Source: Excoecaria cochinchinensis (Eukaryota > Streptophyta > Magnoliopsida > Malpighiales > Euphorbiaceae). From it: a stretch of DNA of 64,000 nt. Both the position numbers and the translations under genes were made by a program. The notes under the pieces were generated by a model. That model did no database searches. It saw only the letters and a program-made list of their open reading frames with translations, and was not told the origin of the DNA. The stretch covers positions 7,640,001-7,704,000 of the forward strand of contig CANTUQ010000159.1 of the NCBI GenBank assembly GCA_947683425.1, written 5' to 3'. Shown in pieces: positions 49,025-59,829 of the stretch. How positions within the stretch are numbered: the stretch's first letter is position 1; each line of letters begins with the position of its first letter.

Positions 49025-51104
49025 TTTGTATTATGTTTAAATAATCATTGTGTGAAAATTTTGTGTGTAATTGAAATTGAGGTGATAATTGAGTTTAAGG
49101 ATGTTAAATAAGTTAAATAGAATGATTAAAGTGAAAGAAAATTAAGTGTAAGTCTTGATCCTAGTGAAACATAATAGTATCTATAGGTATATGTTTAGTA
49201 TACCTTGTGATTGAAAGTGATAAAAAGGTACATACATGAGAATTGAGACTTAATTTGGTAGAATAAGTGATGAGTGAATGAAAAGAAAAATATTAAGGTA
49301 AAATACTAGTGATGGCCGAATGGAGTAATGAAGAAAATATGGTAGTGAATATGGTATATGTGCTATGAGAGTGTTAAATTGAATAAGTGAATGAATTTGA
49401 AGTGAAAAAGAAAGATTGAAATGAAAAGAATTGCATAAAAATTGAATGATTGATTTAATGAATTAAAGACGTAATTAGTACATTTAATGATATTTAAGCT
49501 ATAAAAATGAATAAATAGATATTGTGAAAATATATGCAAATAATTGAAATTATAGTAATCTAATTGAATAATTTGAAATTAGTTTCCCATTATGTCCATG
49601 GTGGGAAATGTTGCTAAAGATTGAAATGATTGAAACTATAAGTGTATTGAAATTGTTTTTTATTAATTGAATAATTGGAGCATAATTAATAAGAAAAGAA
49701 TGATTGTGGCTTTGAAATGATTTCATTGCCATTTAAGTGACCAAAGTATACTTATTAAGTAAAATAAGTATATAGTAAGAAATGTACAACATTAATGACT
49801 ATGTTGTATAACTGGTAAAGTGAAATGGAAATGAACTATAACTGTAAATGAAACTGATGAAATTTGAAAAGTGGATTTAAAAGTCTGTTGAGATAGTACT
49901 TGCCCTTAGTAGTGTCTGGTAGTGATCTAGTCCAAGATATAATGGCTAGCCATAGGTATACTGTACTGTTGTGGAGCATGACGACTCCATTAGGTAAGCC
50001 AATAACGGACTACCATATTGAAAAGTGAAAAGTGATAAAGTGATAAAGCGTTCAGTCATTCTGTTGAGTGGTCCTTCGTGGTCATTTTATTCTGTTCGTA
50101 GACCACAGGATCCACACCCTGTTTATCCGGTTCATAAATTTCTACTGGTAATGTACTAGGGGCATAATTGTAAAAGTAATACAAAATTGTAAAAAGAAAA
50201 ATGGAAATGAGTGTTTAAATGAAAATGTAAAAAGTGGATTGAAATGAGAAATTGAAAAGAAAAAGGGACTTAATTGAAAGAATTGAAAAGTTTAGAGTGA
50301 AAAAAATAATGTACCCAAGTAATAAGTTAAGCGGGTAATAATAGTAATATGACTTGAAAAATGAAATGACTGAAGTGAAAATGATAGACTGAGAGAAAAA
50401 GGACTCAAATGGAAGAAAATGAAAATTTAAGGAACATAATGTAATTTACCATAAAAACAATTAGTTAGAGGCTAATTGGTAAATCATAAGCTTCGAAGTG
50501 AATAAAAGTGAAAATATAGCTAAAATATGACAAAATTGTAAGTATTGGTTAAAAGAAGGACGATATCATAAATTGATAAAAGTTTAGGGGTAAAACTGTA
50601 GTTGAGCTTAAAAGTAAGTTAAAAAGTAATATGTAAGTGAAAGGTGAAATTAAAATGACTTTTATGTAAAGAATATAAAGTTCAAGGACTAAACTGTAAT
50701 TTATCGCAAAAATGTTGAATTAAGGACCAACATGTAATTTGCAAGTCAATTAATGAATATAAGATGAAAAGAGAAATAAATTAATAGTAAAAGTGTAATT
50801 ATTATATAAAAGTGGAAATATTGAAATAAATTGAAAGATTAGGGATCAAAGTGAACTTTTACCACATTTATGGCACCCAGTAGAATAAAATAAAAGTGAA
50901 GTGAAAATAATATTTAATTAAGTGAAATAAAGAAACTAATGTCATAACAGTAAGTAAATGACTAATGAAAGGACAAAATTGTAAATTTAATATAAAAAGA
51001 TATAATTAAATTAATTAATAAGATGAATGAGTGAAAATAATCAAATGAGTGATAAATTGATCTAATTTTAAAGAAATGACTTAATACTGATTAATCGGTA
51101 AAAT
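49025..51104 (+). repeat. LTR-like sequence, right arm of the long inverted repeat
   Basis: 50210-51092, read in reverse complement, is colinear with 43545-44598. Shared unique phrases include ACCAATTAG...ACTAATT followed by TTTTTAT(A/G)GTAAATTAC, and TATTAAGTCATTTCTTT. 49025-50200 has no partner on the left and contains a CTCCATTAGGTAAG segment loosely like the palindrome region of the Tekay LTRs. Cut at 51105 by the LTR of element 6. Confidence 0.55.
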
Positions 51105-51355
51105 TGTAACACCTCCTACTCATACGTAGGCGATCCTATCCGATAAGGAGTGAGATCCTGTATGGGTAAAGGTGCCACCACGCAGAAACAGGATAAACAT
51201 ACATAAACATATATACCGAAATACAGGGTAATTAAAAACTTTACAAAACCTTCCATGAAAGAAGCTGATCATGCATTAATATAACGGAAAACATTACATT
51301 ACTGTTTGATCAACCCGAAAGTACAAAGGATAATTACATAACCAAAATATACTTA

Positions 51356-51872
51356 GGAGGTGTTTGGCATTACTTTGGAAGGCCAAAAAGCTGCTTTTTT
51401 GATAAAAAGCTGATTATGGGACAAAAATAAGTGTTTGTTAAATACTGATTTTAGAAAAATCAATTTTCTGAAAAGTAAAAAAATCTGCTTTTCAGAGAAG
51501 CTGCAAATTGAAACTTTTCAGAAAAGCCGATTTTCAGCTTTTAAGGACAGCAGATTTAATCTTTTTTTTAGACAAAAATATTCTTTATTTTATTTTATAA
51601 AGACAAATAAGTGGGAATTATTATTATTATTTAGTGAGATTTTGAATATATTATGTTAAAATTTATATATATATATCATTTTTTATTTTTTTATTCTAAA
51701 AAGCTATTTTTAATTATATCATTTACCAAACAGTTGACCACTATTTTTAATTTTATAAGTCATGTTAAATTTTATTTACCAAACAGTTATCTACTTTTCG
51801 ATATACAGCTTTTTGAAATACAGATTTTTGAAATAGAAAAAGCTATTTTCATAAGTTCTGCCAAACTGGCCC
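51356..51872. mobile_element. Tourist-like MITE (PIF/Harbinger type), TSD TTA
   Basis: 517 bp, ends GGAGGTGTTTGGCA and TGCCAAACTGGCCC, imperfect inverted repeats, flanked by TTA at 51353-51355 and 51873-51875. The LTR of element 5 lacks it: AAAATATAC is followed almost directly by GCGGAAGC there (about 27180). The interior contains AAAAGCTGATTTTC-like inverted stretches and no coding sequence. Confidence 0.8.
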
Positions 51873-52754
51873 TTAAACATATGCGGAAGCTATTACAAAA
51901 CTGACATAAGAGAGTTATATACAAAATGAATCATCAAGCTACAGATATTAAGCCCTACACTAAAACCCAGCTGTGTTGGCCTGGCTGCGACGACTCTCCC
52001 AAGGCAAAACTCCTTTCGCACCTGCACGGGTAAACACATCGTGCTAAGCGATAAACGCTTAGTGGGGAACACACACACAAGAAATGGATGGCCATTCACA
52101 ATGGTCGTCAAGCATAACGCATACAAATGGCATAATCAGAAATACTCATTAGATACAATAGGAACATGCGAACACATAGAATCGTACATTTAATATACAT
52201 AACCGCATTCATATTACCTCATCAGTATACACATTCGGATAATACATTCTCATAATTATCAAAACAGTTCAAAATAATTAAGCACCTACTGACTCAAGGT
52301 AGTGGATAATGAGTGAACAGACAGTACTTTATGGCTACGAGCCGATTACAGACAGTACCTTACTGGTACGAATCGTAAACCGTTTTACTTTGTCATTTAC
52401 AAAACATTTTATTAAGCAACCTTAAACAAGATCCAAACACATTAAGGGCTTCGCGAGGAACCAAACGGGGACCTGATCGGGGTCCAAACTGAACTGAGGC
52501 TGCAGCTAAAGACTCTATTAGGCATGCCTAACTATCCACTAAACTGACTCTTGCAGGCTAAGATCATATAGTTAACATCCACAGTTTAATTATAACAAGC
52601 AAAGAATTCACATACTTTGATTAATCAGTACATGCAATTATCATCCGTCTTAATAGTATACAGCTCATATTAAGTGATAATGTGTGCAAAAATCCATAAT
52701 TTAACATCCCTAAAACATGTGAAACAGAAGAGATTTATTGCAAAAACAGGGTAG

Positions 52755-53079
52755 GTCACGGTGGCAATAAAATTGGTTGTCACCGTGACATACCAAGGAT
52801 CTCAGCAGAATGCAAGTCTGGGGTACCTCACGGTCACAACCAAAATGGTTGTCACCGTGACGTACCAAAGAAACCAGACAGAAGCAAAAGTTTGGGTACC
52901 TCTCGGTCACAACAAAAATGGTAGTCACCGTGACGTATCCAAAACCCAGAACAGAAGCAAGATCTAGGCACTTCACGGTCACAACCAAAATGGTTGTCAC
53001 CGTGACATGTCCAGATTCACGGCAGAATGCATCTTGTACATACCTCACGGTCACAACCAAAATGGTTGTCACCGTGACC
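52755..53079. repeat. Palindrome array in LTR of element 6
   Basis: Five units with CAACCAAAATGGTTGTCACC and flanking GGTCA/GTGAC parts, same number and spacing as in element 5. Confidence 0.88.
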
Positions 53080-55021
53080 CATGCCCAGATGCGATACCCA
53101 AGAGCTGATTTCCACTTCATTCAAACCAAAATCCCAAAACTTTCACATCAACCAAAAAAATCTTTACCCAAACCATAATAATAGACCAATCAAACATCAT
53201 TAAATCATGCCATAAATAAATCTTACTCATGAATTCAAGGAATAACATCTATTTACATAAACAATCTCATCACTATTCATACCACATCTCCATCAATCTC
53301 ACATTTGGTTCCATAACTCACAATCAAGATTTTATGAACAATAAGAATTAAAACCCATAACACACATGCTATATCAGAACATATCACAACCCAATTTCCA
53401 GAAATCACCAAGAACACATACATGAACATATTTACATACAAAAACAGGAAATTTCCCAAACCTTGAAATCCTTAGCTCCTATTCACTTAGTTCCGCTTCC
53501 TGATGCCTTCTCCTTGCCCTTTGGCTCATGAGGAGGCTCAACTAAACCTCAAACCATCAAAGCACACAAACTCAAAATCCTAACTTTAAACCCAAAACCA
53601 GAAAAAGCAAGAAAGAAGAAGAAGAAGAAGAACAAGGTGGAAAAATGCAGAAACTTACCAAATAAATGCAAGATGTGATCAATTACCACCACCAAGAGCT
53701 TGAATCCAAGCTTAGAGCACACAAATGGAAAGCAAAGGAAAAGAAAGGCAAAGAGAAGAGGGGGAACGTGAATGAGGAATGAAAAATTCTGATTTCCCAA
53801 TTCTCTTTCACTACAAGAAAACTGGAAAATAGAGACCGAAAAATAGAGACCGAAATTTTTCCGTCTCTAAATAGAGACGGAAAATAGTTTCCGTCTCTAA
53901 ATAGAGACGGAAAAATTCGGTCTCTATTTTTCCGTCTCAAATTTTGGCGGGATGGCTTCCCTCCAAAATTTGAGACCGAAATTAGAGACGGAAAATTTTT
54001 TGGTCTCTAAATAGAGACCGAAATAATTTTCGGTCTCTATTTTAGAGACCGAAAATAATTCTCCGTCTCTATTTAGAGACGGAAAAAATTCGGTCTCTAT
54101 TTAGAGACGGATTTTATTTTCCGTCTCTAAATTTAGAGACCGAAAACGATTTCCGTCTCTATTTAGAGACCAAAAACAATTTCCGTCTCTATTTAGAGAC
54201 GGACTATTATTTCGGTCTCTATTTTAGGGACCGAAAAATTAGTTGGTCTCAAAAAATAGAGACGGTAATTGAATTCAGTCTCTATTTAGAGGAGAAATTT
54301 TAGTGCGGTTTCTAAATAGAGACGAAAAATTATATTCCGTCTCTATTTTAGGGATATTCCATTCTTTTCCTTCTCTCCTTCTTTTTATATATTATTTATT
54401 TCATACTTTGTTGTAGTTTGTTGTTAATTAATTAGTTTAATGTAGTTTAATATGTTGGTTAATTAGTTTAATGTAGTTTAATATGTTCCAATTTAATTTG
54501 TTTCAATTATATATTTTGTTGTATTTTAATATGTGAATTAATTATATTAATGTTTAATATGTTTGTTAATACAAATTAATATTTAATTAATTTGTAATTA
54601 AATTTGTTCGAATATGTTTTACTATATTGTATGATTTGAATATATTGCAATTCGGTGTCTAAATAAAGAGTCTCTAATCTAGAAACCGATTATGAATATG
54701 GTCTCTAATCTAATTAGAGACCGAAAATTTTTTCAGTCTCTAAATAGAGACAGAAAAAATATTCGGTCTCTAAAAATAGAGACCGACAAAATATTCGGTC
54801 TCTAATTAGAGACCGAATATTTTGTCGGTCTCTAAAAATAGAGACCGAATATTTATTCGGTCTCTAATTAGAGACCGAATAAATATTCGGTCTCTATTTT
54901 AGAGACCGAATATTTTTTCGGTCTCTAATTAGAGACCGAATAAATATTCGGTCTCTATTTTAGAGACCGATTATGTATTCGGTCTCTAATTAGAGACCGA
55001 ATAAATTTTCGGTCTCTAATT

Positions 55022-55390
55022 TTCGGGATTTAATTTGTTCACTGTGCCCTCTTCTTTACAAAAACCCTTCTCTTTCATTTTCCCCTTCCCGCCCCCATCT
55101 TCGATTCGCCGCCTCCCCACTCCGGTGCCACAGGTGTCCGTCTTCCTGCCTCCGGCGTCACCTAGCTCCGTCCGCCGCCTCCGCTCCCCTCCGGCCCCCT
55201 CCGCTCCCCTCCTTCCTCCCTTCTCTCCTTCTTCCCCCTCCCTTTCTTCCCTGGGATCGTTGTGCTCCCTGCCGGAGCGCCGCTTCCTCCCCGCCGGCGG
55301 CCAGTCCTTCTTTCTCCCCCTTCGACGCCGCTGCTCCCCCCCGACGCCGTCGCCGGCCAGATCTGCCATTTGAGGTAATTTTTTTTCTGC
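55022..55390 (+). promoter_or_regulatory. CT-rich leader-like block with splice donor in CACTA-2
   Basis: Immediately inside the left subterminal array. Very rich in C and T, resembling a plant 5' UTR, ending CCATTTGAG followed by GTAATTTTTTTTC, a donor-like site. The 112-codon frame across it is Pro/Ser/Leu-only and probably not a protein. Could act as first non-coding exon for the downstream NRPE1 exons. Confidence 0.45.
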
Positions 55391-56827
55391 CATTTCTTTG
55401 TTTTTCGTTTGGTAATTTATTTATGTGTATTTGTTCATCCTTTTCTTTACATTTCAGTTTATTAAATCCTACTCAATATGTCAAGAGCTCTATTAGCACA
55501 ATTATGAGTATACCAGTCACAAGGGTTATAGAGCACAGCTGCAAATTAAAAATTTTTAATTGAAAAATATAATTTCAGATAGCCTCAGTATTATGAGTAT
55601 ACCAGTCACAGAAGCTGCAGTGAACCACCAGAATGTTTTTCTTTTTTCTTTTAATACAATTCTTTCAATACAATTCTTAATACAATTCATACAGATAGGG
55701 TAGTAGAGGCCTTTAGCATGGCAAATTTCATAGGATCCAAAGAAAATCTAAACCAAATCAATCATTGTTAGTTTATGATTTTCTACTTCAGCAGACAGAT
55801 ATGATAGCTTAGAATTTTTGTTTGTTTACATGGGATTTCTCGCCATTCCAAGAATATTCATAGGCAAGGCATGACTTGGATCCTCCCTGCATAGGACACA
55901 AAACTTTTAGAGGATGTCAAATTTCAAAATAGCTTTTATAGAAATGGTGAGAATTCAAAAGTTTTGGCGTGCCAAAGGTCCACTCCTGGATTGCCAAGTA
56001 CGTCAACTGCTGCATCTATGTGTGTTTTGATTAACGTAACTTTTGCTTCCCTCTTGACATCCATGTGTGTTTTGATTAACTTAATGTTTGCTCCCCTGTT
56101 GACATCCATGTGTCTTTTGATTAACATAACTTTTGCTGCCCCGCCTCTTTCTAATTCTCTAGTTTTGCCCATCATCCTCAAAGTGATTTATTGCAACATT
56201 TGGTGCACATTTTCTTCAACCATATAATGAGATGTTATTTGCTCAGTTCTGCTTTTCTAATTCTCTAGTTTTGGCCATTGTCCTCAAAGTGATTTCTTGC
56301 AACATTTGTACATTTTCTTCAACCATATAATGAGATGTTGTTTGCTCAGTTGTGCCTTCTAATCCTATTAAGTGCCTCTTCATTGCATGCTTTTCCCTTT
56401 TGCAAAGACTAAGATAACAAAAATTAAGGAGAAACTTTTATAATTGCATTTTGGTGCCGCATTTTAATAATGTCTTTAGTAATGGTGGTGCTGAGTGTAG
56501 GAGGATAATTACTATAGTTAGAATATTACATTTTATATAGCATGGGTTGGGCCACTTTCACTTATGACTAAGTGCTTTTCCTATTCTTTCTTGATTCTTT
56601 TCTTTGTATCAATTTCTGGATTCCTATGATGGATCAACTCTTTTTATTTAATTCAAGTTCTGGTTTTTATCAATTGGCACACTACCTTTCTACTAAAGGA
56701 TGGAGGGTTAATTTTTTTTTAATTTTAACCAATCTGTAATTTCTCAAGTTTATTAGTTTTCAAAGGGGATTTCTGAAATCCTAAGACATTTCATTGAAAG
56801 GGCTAAACTTCGTCGCTGCTTTTACAG
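55391..56827 (+). other. CACTA-2 intron-like interior with tandem repeats
   Basis: Contains three copies of a unit of about 55 bp with TGTGTGTTTTGATTAAC at 56020-56140, and two copies of a unit of about 100 bp with TTCTCTAGTTTTG...TTTGCTCAGTT at 56155-56355. ATTATGAGTATACCAGTCAC occurs at 55501 and 55590. No other exon recognised. Confidence 0.6.
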
Positions 56828-57826
56828 CGCCTCTCAACCTCAGTGACGATGGTGGCAAAAGGTGTGCTCAAGGAGCATCTCATTCTCCTGGCAAATAGCA
56901 TGACATGTGCTTGATATTTGGTTGGCTTCAATTCTGGTGGTTACAAATCGTTATCTCGCTCACTGGATATTCAAGTACCATTTACTGAGGCGACACTTTT
57001 TGTGAGTACTTATCCATTATTTCAAAATTCCCCGAAAAGTGTTTAGATCAATCTGCTAAATGGGTTGTTGTATGCGGTTGACAGACACCAAGAAAATGTT
57101 TTGAGAGAGCTGCAGAGAAGTGTCATGTGGATACTTTATCCAGTGTGGTGGCTTCTTGTTCTTGGGGAAAATGTGTGGCTGTTGGTACAGGGTCACGATT
57201 TGATGTTCTCTGGGACCAGAAAGAGGTATCAGTTTCCATTCCTGAAATTCCTTTCTGAAAGTTCTTGTAGAATTACCAATGGCATCATTTCAAAGAAAAG
57301 AAAATGAATTTACTTTGCTAGAATTCTCCGTTATTGTCAGCTGAATTTCCCTGTTTCTTTTTTCTAGGCATGTGTGAATCAAGAGGGCAGCATAGATGTT
57401 TATGAATTTTTAAACATGGTGAGAACTGGTGTAAATGGAGAAGAATCAGTTCCTGGCTGTTTAGGGGAAGAAGTGGATGACCTCTTTCTGGATGACGAAG
57501 CTGATCACTGGAACCTGTCTCCAGAGCACACTTTTGGTTCTGAGAAGCCCACATTTGATGACAGTGCCGAATTCCAGAGGTATTTGGATGATCAACCTTC
57601 CGAGTTAGATTGGGGAAAGGATACAGGAACCGGCAAAGAAGAACCTTGGTGTAGTTGGAGTAAGACTGCATGCGAAAAAGAAAATTCCATCTCAACCAAG
57701 ACCCAAGAGATTGCTGATGGCGAAAAAGAAAATTCAATCTCAACCAAGACCCGCCATCTACTGATCGTCCGCAGACTCCTCCACCTTAGTTATTATTTTT
57801 GCACTTGTGTTTTTTTTTATTTGTAA
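56828..57826 (+). pseudogene. NRPE1: Captured exons of the Pol V largest subunit gene inside CACTA-2
   Basis: Exon A 56828-57001: VAKGVLKEHLILLANSMTCA, stop, then GGYKSLSRSLDIQVPFTEAT. Exon B 57085-57225: TPRKCFERAAEKCHVDTLSS and GKCVAVGTGSRFDVLWDQKE. Exon C from 57368: ACVNQEGSIDVYEFLNMV, CLGEEVDDLFLDDEADHWNL, FDDSAEFQRYLDDQPSELDW, EEPWCSWSKT. Intron borders GTGAGT...GACAG and GTATCA...TCTAG; A, B and C join in phase 0. This is the region before the GW/WG-rich tail of NRPE1, the RNA polymerase V subunit of RNA-directed DNA methylation. The TGA in exon A and a short duplication (GAAAAAGAAAATTC, 57675 and 57722) show it is non-functional as protein. NRPD1 is less likely because of the acidic EEPWCSW tail. 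Confidence 0.87.
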
Positions 57827-58883
57827 TGTCACAAATACTTTTTATATATTATTAATACATTATAAAATACAATATTTTTAAATCTATTTATTGTTTATTA
57901 AATTTTTTTTCATTACATAAAATTAAGGAATTTTTAAATTTAACATTATTTATTCATTTTTGACATATTTAAAAAAAAATTGTATTTTAAAATTAGAGAC
58001 GGAAAACTATTTTCCGTCTCTAAAATTAGAGACGGAAAACTATATTCCGTCTCTAATTTTAGAGACGGAAAACTATTTTCCGTCTCTAAAATTAGAGACC
58101 GAATATAAATTTCCGTCTCTATTTTTAGAGACGGAAACCGTCTTTCCGTCTCTAAAAATAGAGACCGAAATATTATTCCGTCTCTATTTTTAGAGACGGA
58201 AAACTGTTTTTCGTCTCTAAAAATAGAGACCGAACTGGTCTTCCGTCTCTATTTTTAGAGACGGAAAAGCTCGTTCCGTCTCTAAAAATAGAGACGAAAA
58301 ATGTTTTCCGTCTCTAAAAATAGAGACGGAGCATTTTGGTCTCTAATTTTTAGAGACCGCCGAAATAGAGACGGAAATTTTCCGTCTCTATTTCCGTCTC
58401 TATTTTCGATTAGAGACCGAATTCCGTCTCTATTTTCCGTCTCTATTTTGCTTTTTTCTTGTAGTGTTTCTTCTTCTACTTTTCATTTTCCTAACCTAAC
58501 CATGTGTCCACTTCCTAGTGGTGGAAATCAACCACACACACACACTACAATCATGCATCACATACACCCAAAACTCTCCCAACTAATAACACCCTACATG
58601 TGTGTGAGCACACACACACAAGCACAGCCCCAAAACACACTCTACAAACATATGAGTAAACACACCCAAGTGTAACCCAACTAATTCACACCCTAACACC
58701 ACACATGCACCCATGTGCTAACAAAACTCTTAAAACATGCCTTTCTACCCCAAAATGCCCTTAACACATGCCAAAACTCATACAATGCACATGCACAAAC
58801 ATGGCTCATTCTACTAGGGGGCAAACGGGGTGTGACAACTCTCCCCTACTAACAAGAATTTCGTCCACGAAATTCTCACCTGA

Positions 58884-59132
58884 TCAGAACAAATGCGGGT
58901 ACTGAATTCTCATTAACTCTTCTGGCTCCCAAGTTGCTTCCTCGACCTCGTGATGACTCCATAACACCTTTACCAAAGGAATCTGCTTGCTTCTCAGCTG
59001 TCTCACTTCCCGAGCTAAAATAGCTCTTGGTTCTGCATCATATGAAAAGTCAGGCTGCACTTGCACCTCTTGCACTAACAAAACGTGCGACGGATCTGAC
59101 CGGTACCGACAAAGCATCGAAACATGAAACAC
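58884..59132 (-). CDS. Integrase C-terminus and chromodomain of element 6
   Basis: 82-aa block: FHVSMLCRYRSDPSHVL (integrase C-terminal end), then RQLRSKQIPLVKVLWSHHEV and EEATWEPEELMRIQYPHLF, the chromodomain-type tail of Tekay/Del chromoviruses. It usually targets integration to heterochromatin. It is joined almost directly to the pre-integrase linker, so the integrase catalytic core is missing. Confidence 0.84.
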   Translation of the reverse strand: MFHVSMLCRYRSDPSHVLLVQEVQVQPDFSYDAEPRAILAREVRQLRSKQIPLVKVLWSHHEVEEATWEPEELMRIQYPHLF

Positions 59133-59167
59133 ATCATTCCCCTGAGCATATGCGCCTCACCCAAAAG

Positions 59168-59805
59168 CTATCTTCTTAACTCTTCAATATCCGGTACACA
59201 CAAACGGTTTCTAAACAGAAGAACCCCATCCTGAATCGAAAACTCTGACTGCTTACCCAAACTAACTTCTTGCACAATCCGCTGAAGCTTCTCATCATTC
59301 CCCTGAGCATCAACAATCTTCTGTCTCAAGGTAGGCTTCACTCTCAACTGAGCCAACAAGGCTCCATCTGAACCAAACCTCCATCTAAACCGCCTCAGAA
59401 ATAAAGCAGAAACTGACTTCCGGCTCAAAGCATCTGCGACTACATTGGCCTTACCGGGATGGTAATCCACAATGCAGTCATAATCCTTAATCTCATATTC
59501 AACTCCTTCTGCATGAGGAGATACTTTAAACTTTTGTGATCCGTAAATATCCTACATCTCTCCCCATACAGATAATGGCGCCAAATCTTCAAAGCAAAGA
59601 TCACAGTCGCCAACTCTAGATCAAGAGTCGGATAGTTCCTTTCATGCGATTTCAACTGCCGAGAAGCGTAAGCCAGTACTTTACCCTCCTGCATCAGAAC
59701 ACATCCAAGGCCAACACCCGAAGCATCACTATACATAACAAGCTCCTTATCCGATATGGGTTGAGTCAGTATAGGAGATTCAACTAGCAATTTCTTCAAC
59801 TGCAC
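59168..59805 (-). CDS. RNase H and linker of element 6 (frameshifted)
   Basis: Block 59440-59805: [39 protein letters not shown] and [16 protein letters not shown], with the three acidic residues visible. It loses the frame after KELNMR, where a small deletion removed the RRWLEL segment present in element 5. Block 59168-59470 resumes with [16 protein letters not shown] and runs to [11 protein letters not shown], the lead-in to integrase. Confidence 0.85.
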
Positions 59806-59829
59806 AAAACAAGCCTGACATCTGTCTGA

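Larger units (their letters stand above)
53809..58466 (+). mobile_element. CACTA-2: CACTA element carrying NRPE1 exons, TSD TTT
   Basis: Left end CACTACAAGAAAACTG, right end GCTTTTTTCTTGTAGTG, TSD TTT at 53806-53808 and 58467-58469. The unoccupied site is visible in the LTR of element 5 (about 31751-31765). Subterminal arrays of AGAGACGGAAA/TTTCCGTCTCT and AGAGACCGAAA forms lie at 53820-54350, 54650-55020 and 57990-58450. Inside are a CT-rich leader-like block with a splice donor, tandem repeats and three NRPE1 exons on the plus strand. No transposase. Confidence 0.88.
51105..58837 (-). repeat. 3' LTR of element 6, expanded by two insertions
   Basis: Starts TGTAACACCTCCTACTCATA and ends CAAACGGGGTGTGACA. 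Without the MITE (517 bp) and CACTA-2 (4658 bp) it is about 2.55 kb, the same as the LTR of element 5. All conserved palindromes are present. Confidence 0.85.

Noticed and set aside
55016..55393. Arg/Gly-rich minus-strand and Pro/Ser-rich plus-strand frames
   Set aside because: CT-rich leader-like DNA; both strands open only because of composition.
55936..56227. Frames with repeated LIKTHMDV or CVLIN units
   Set aside because: Translation of a tandem repeat in the CACTA-2 interior.
57318..57743. 141-codon minus-strand frame
   Set aside because: Antisense shadow of NRPE1 exon C, which has a recognisable protein on the plus strand.
57960..58193. Frame with repeated LETENYFPS units
   Set aside because: Translation of the CACTA-2 subterminal repeat, not a protein repeat.
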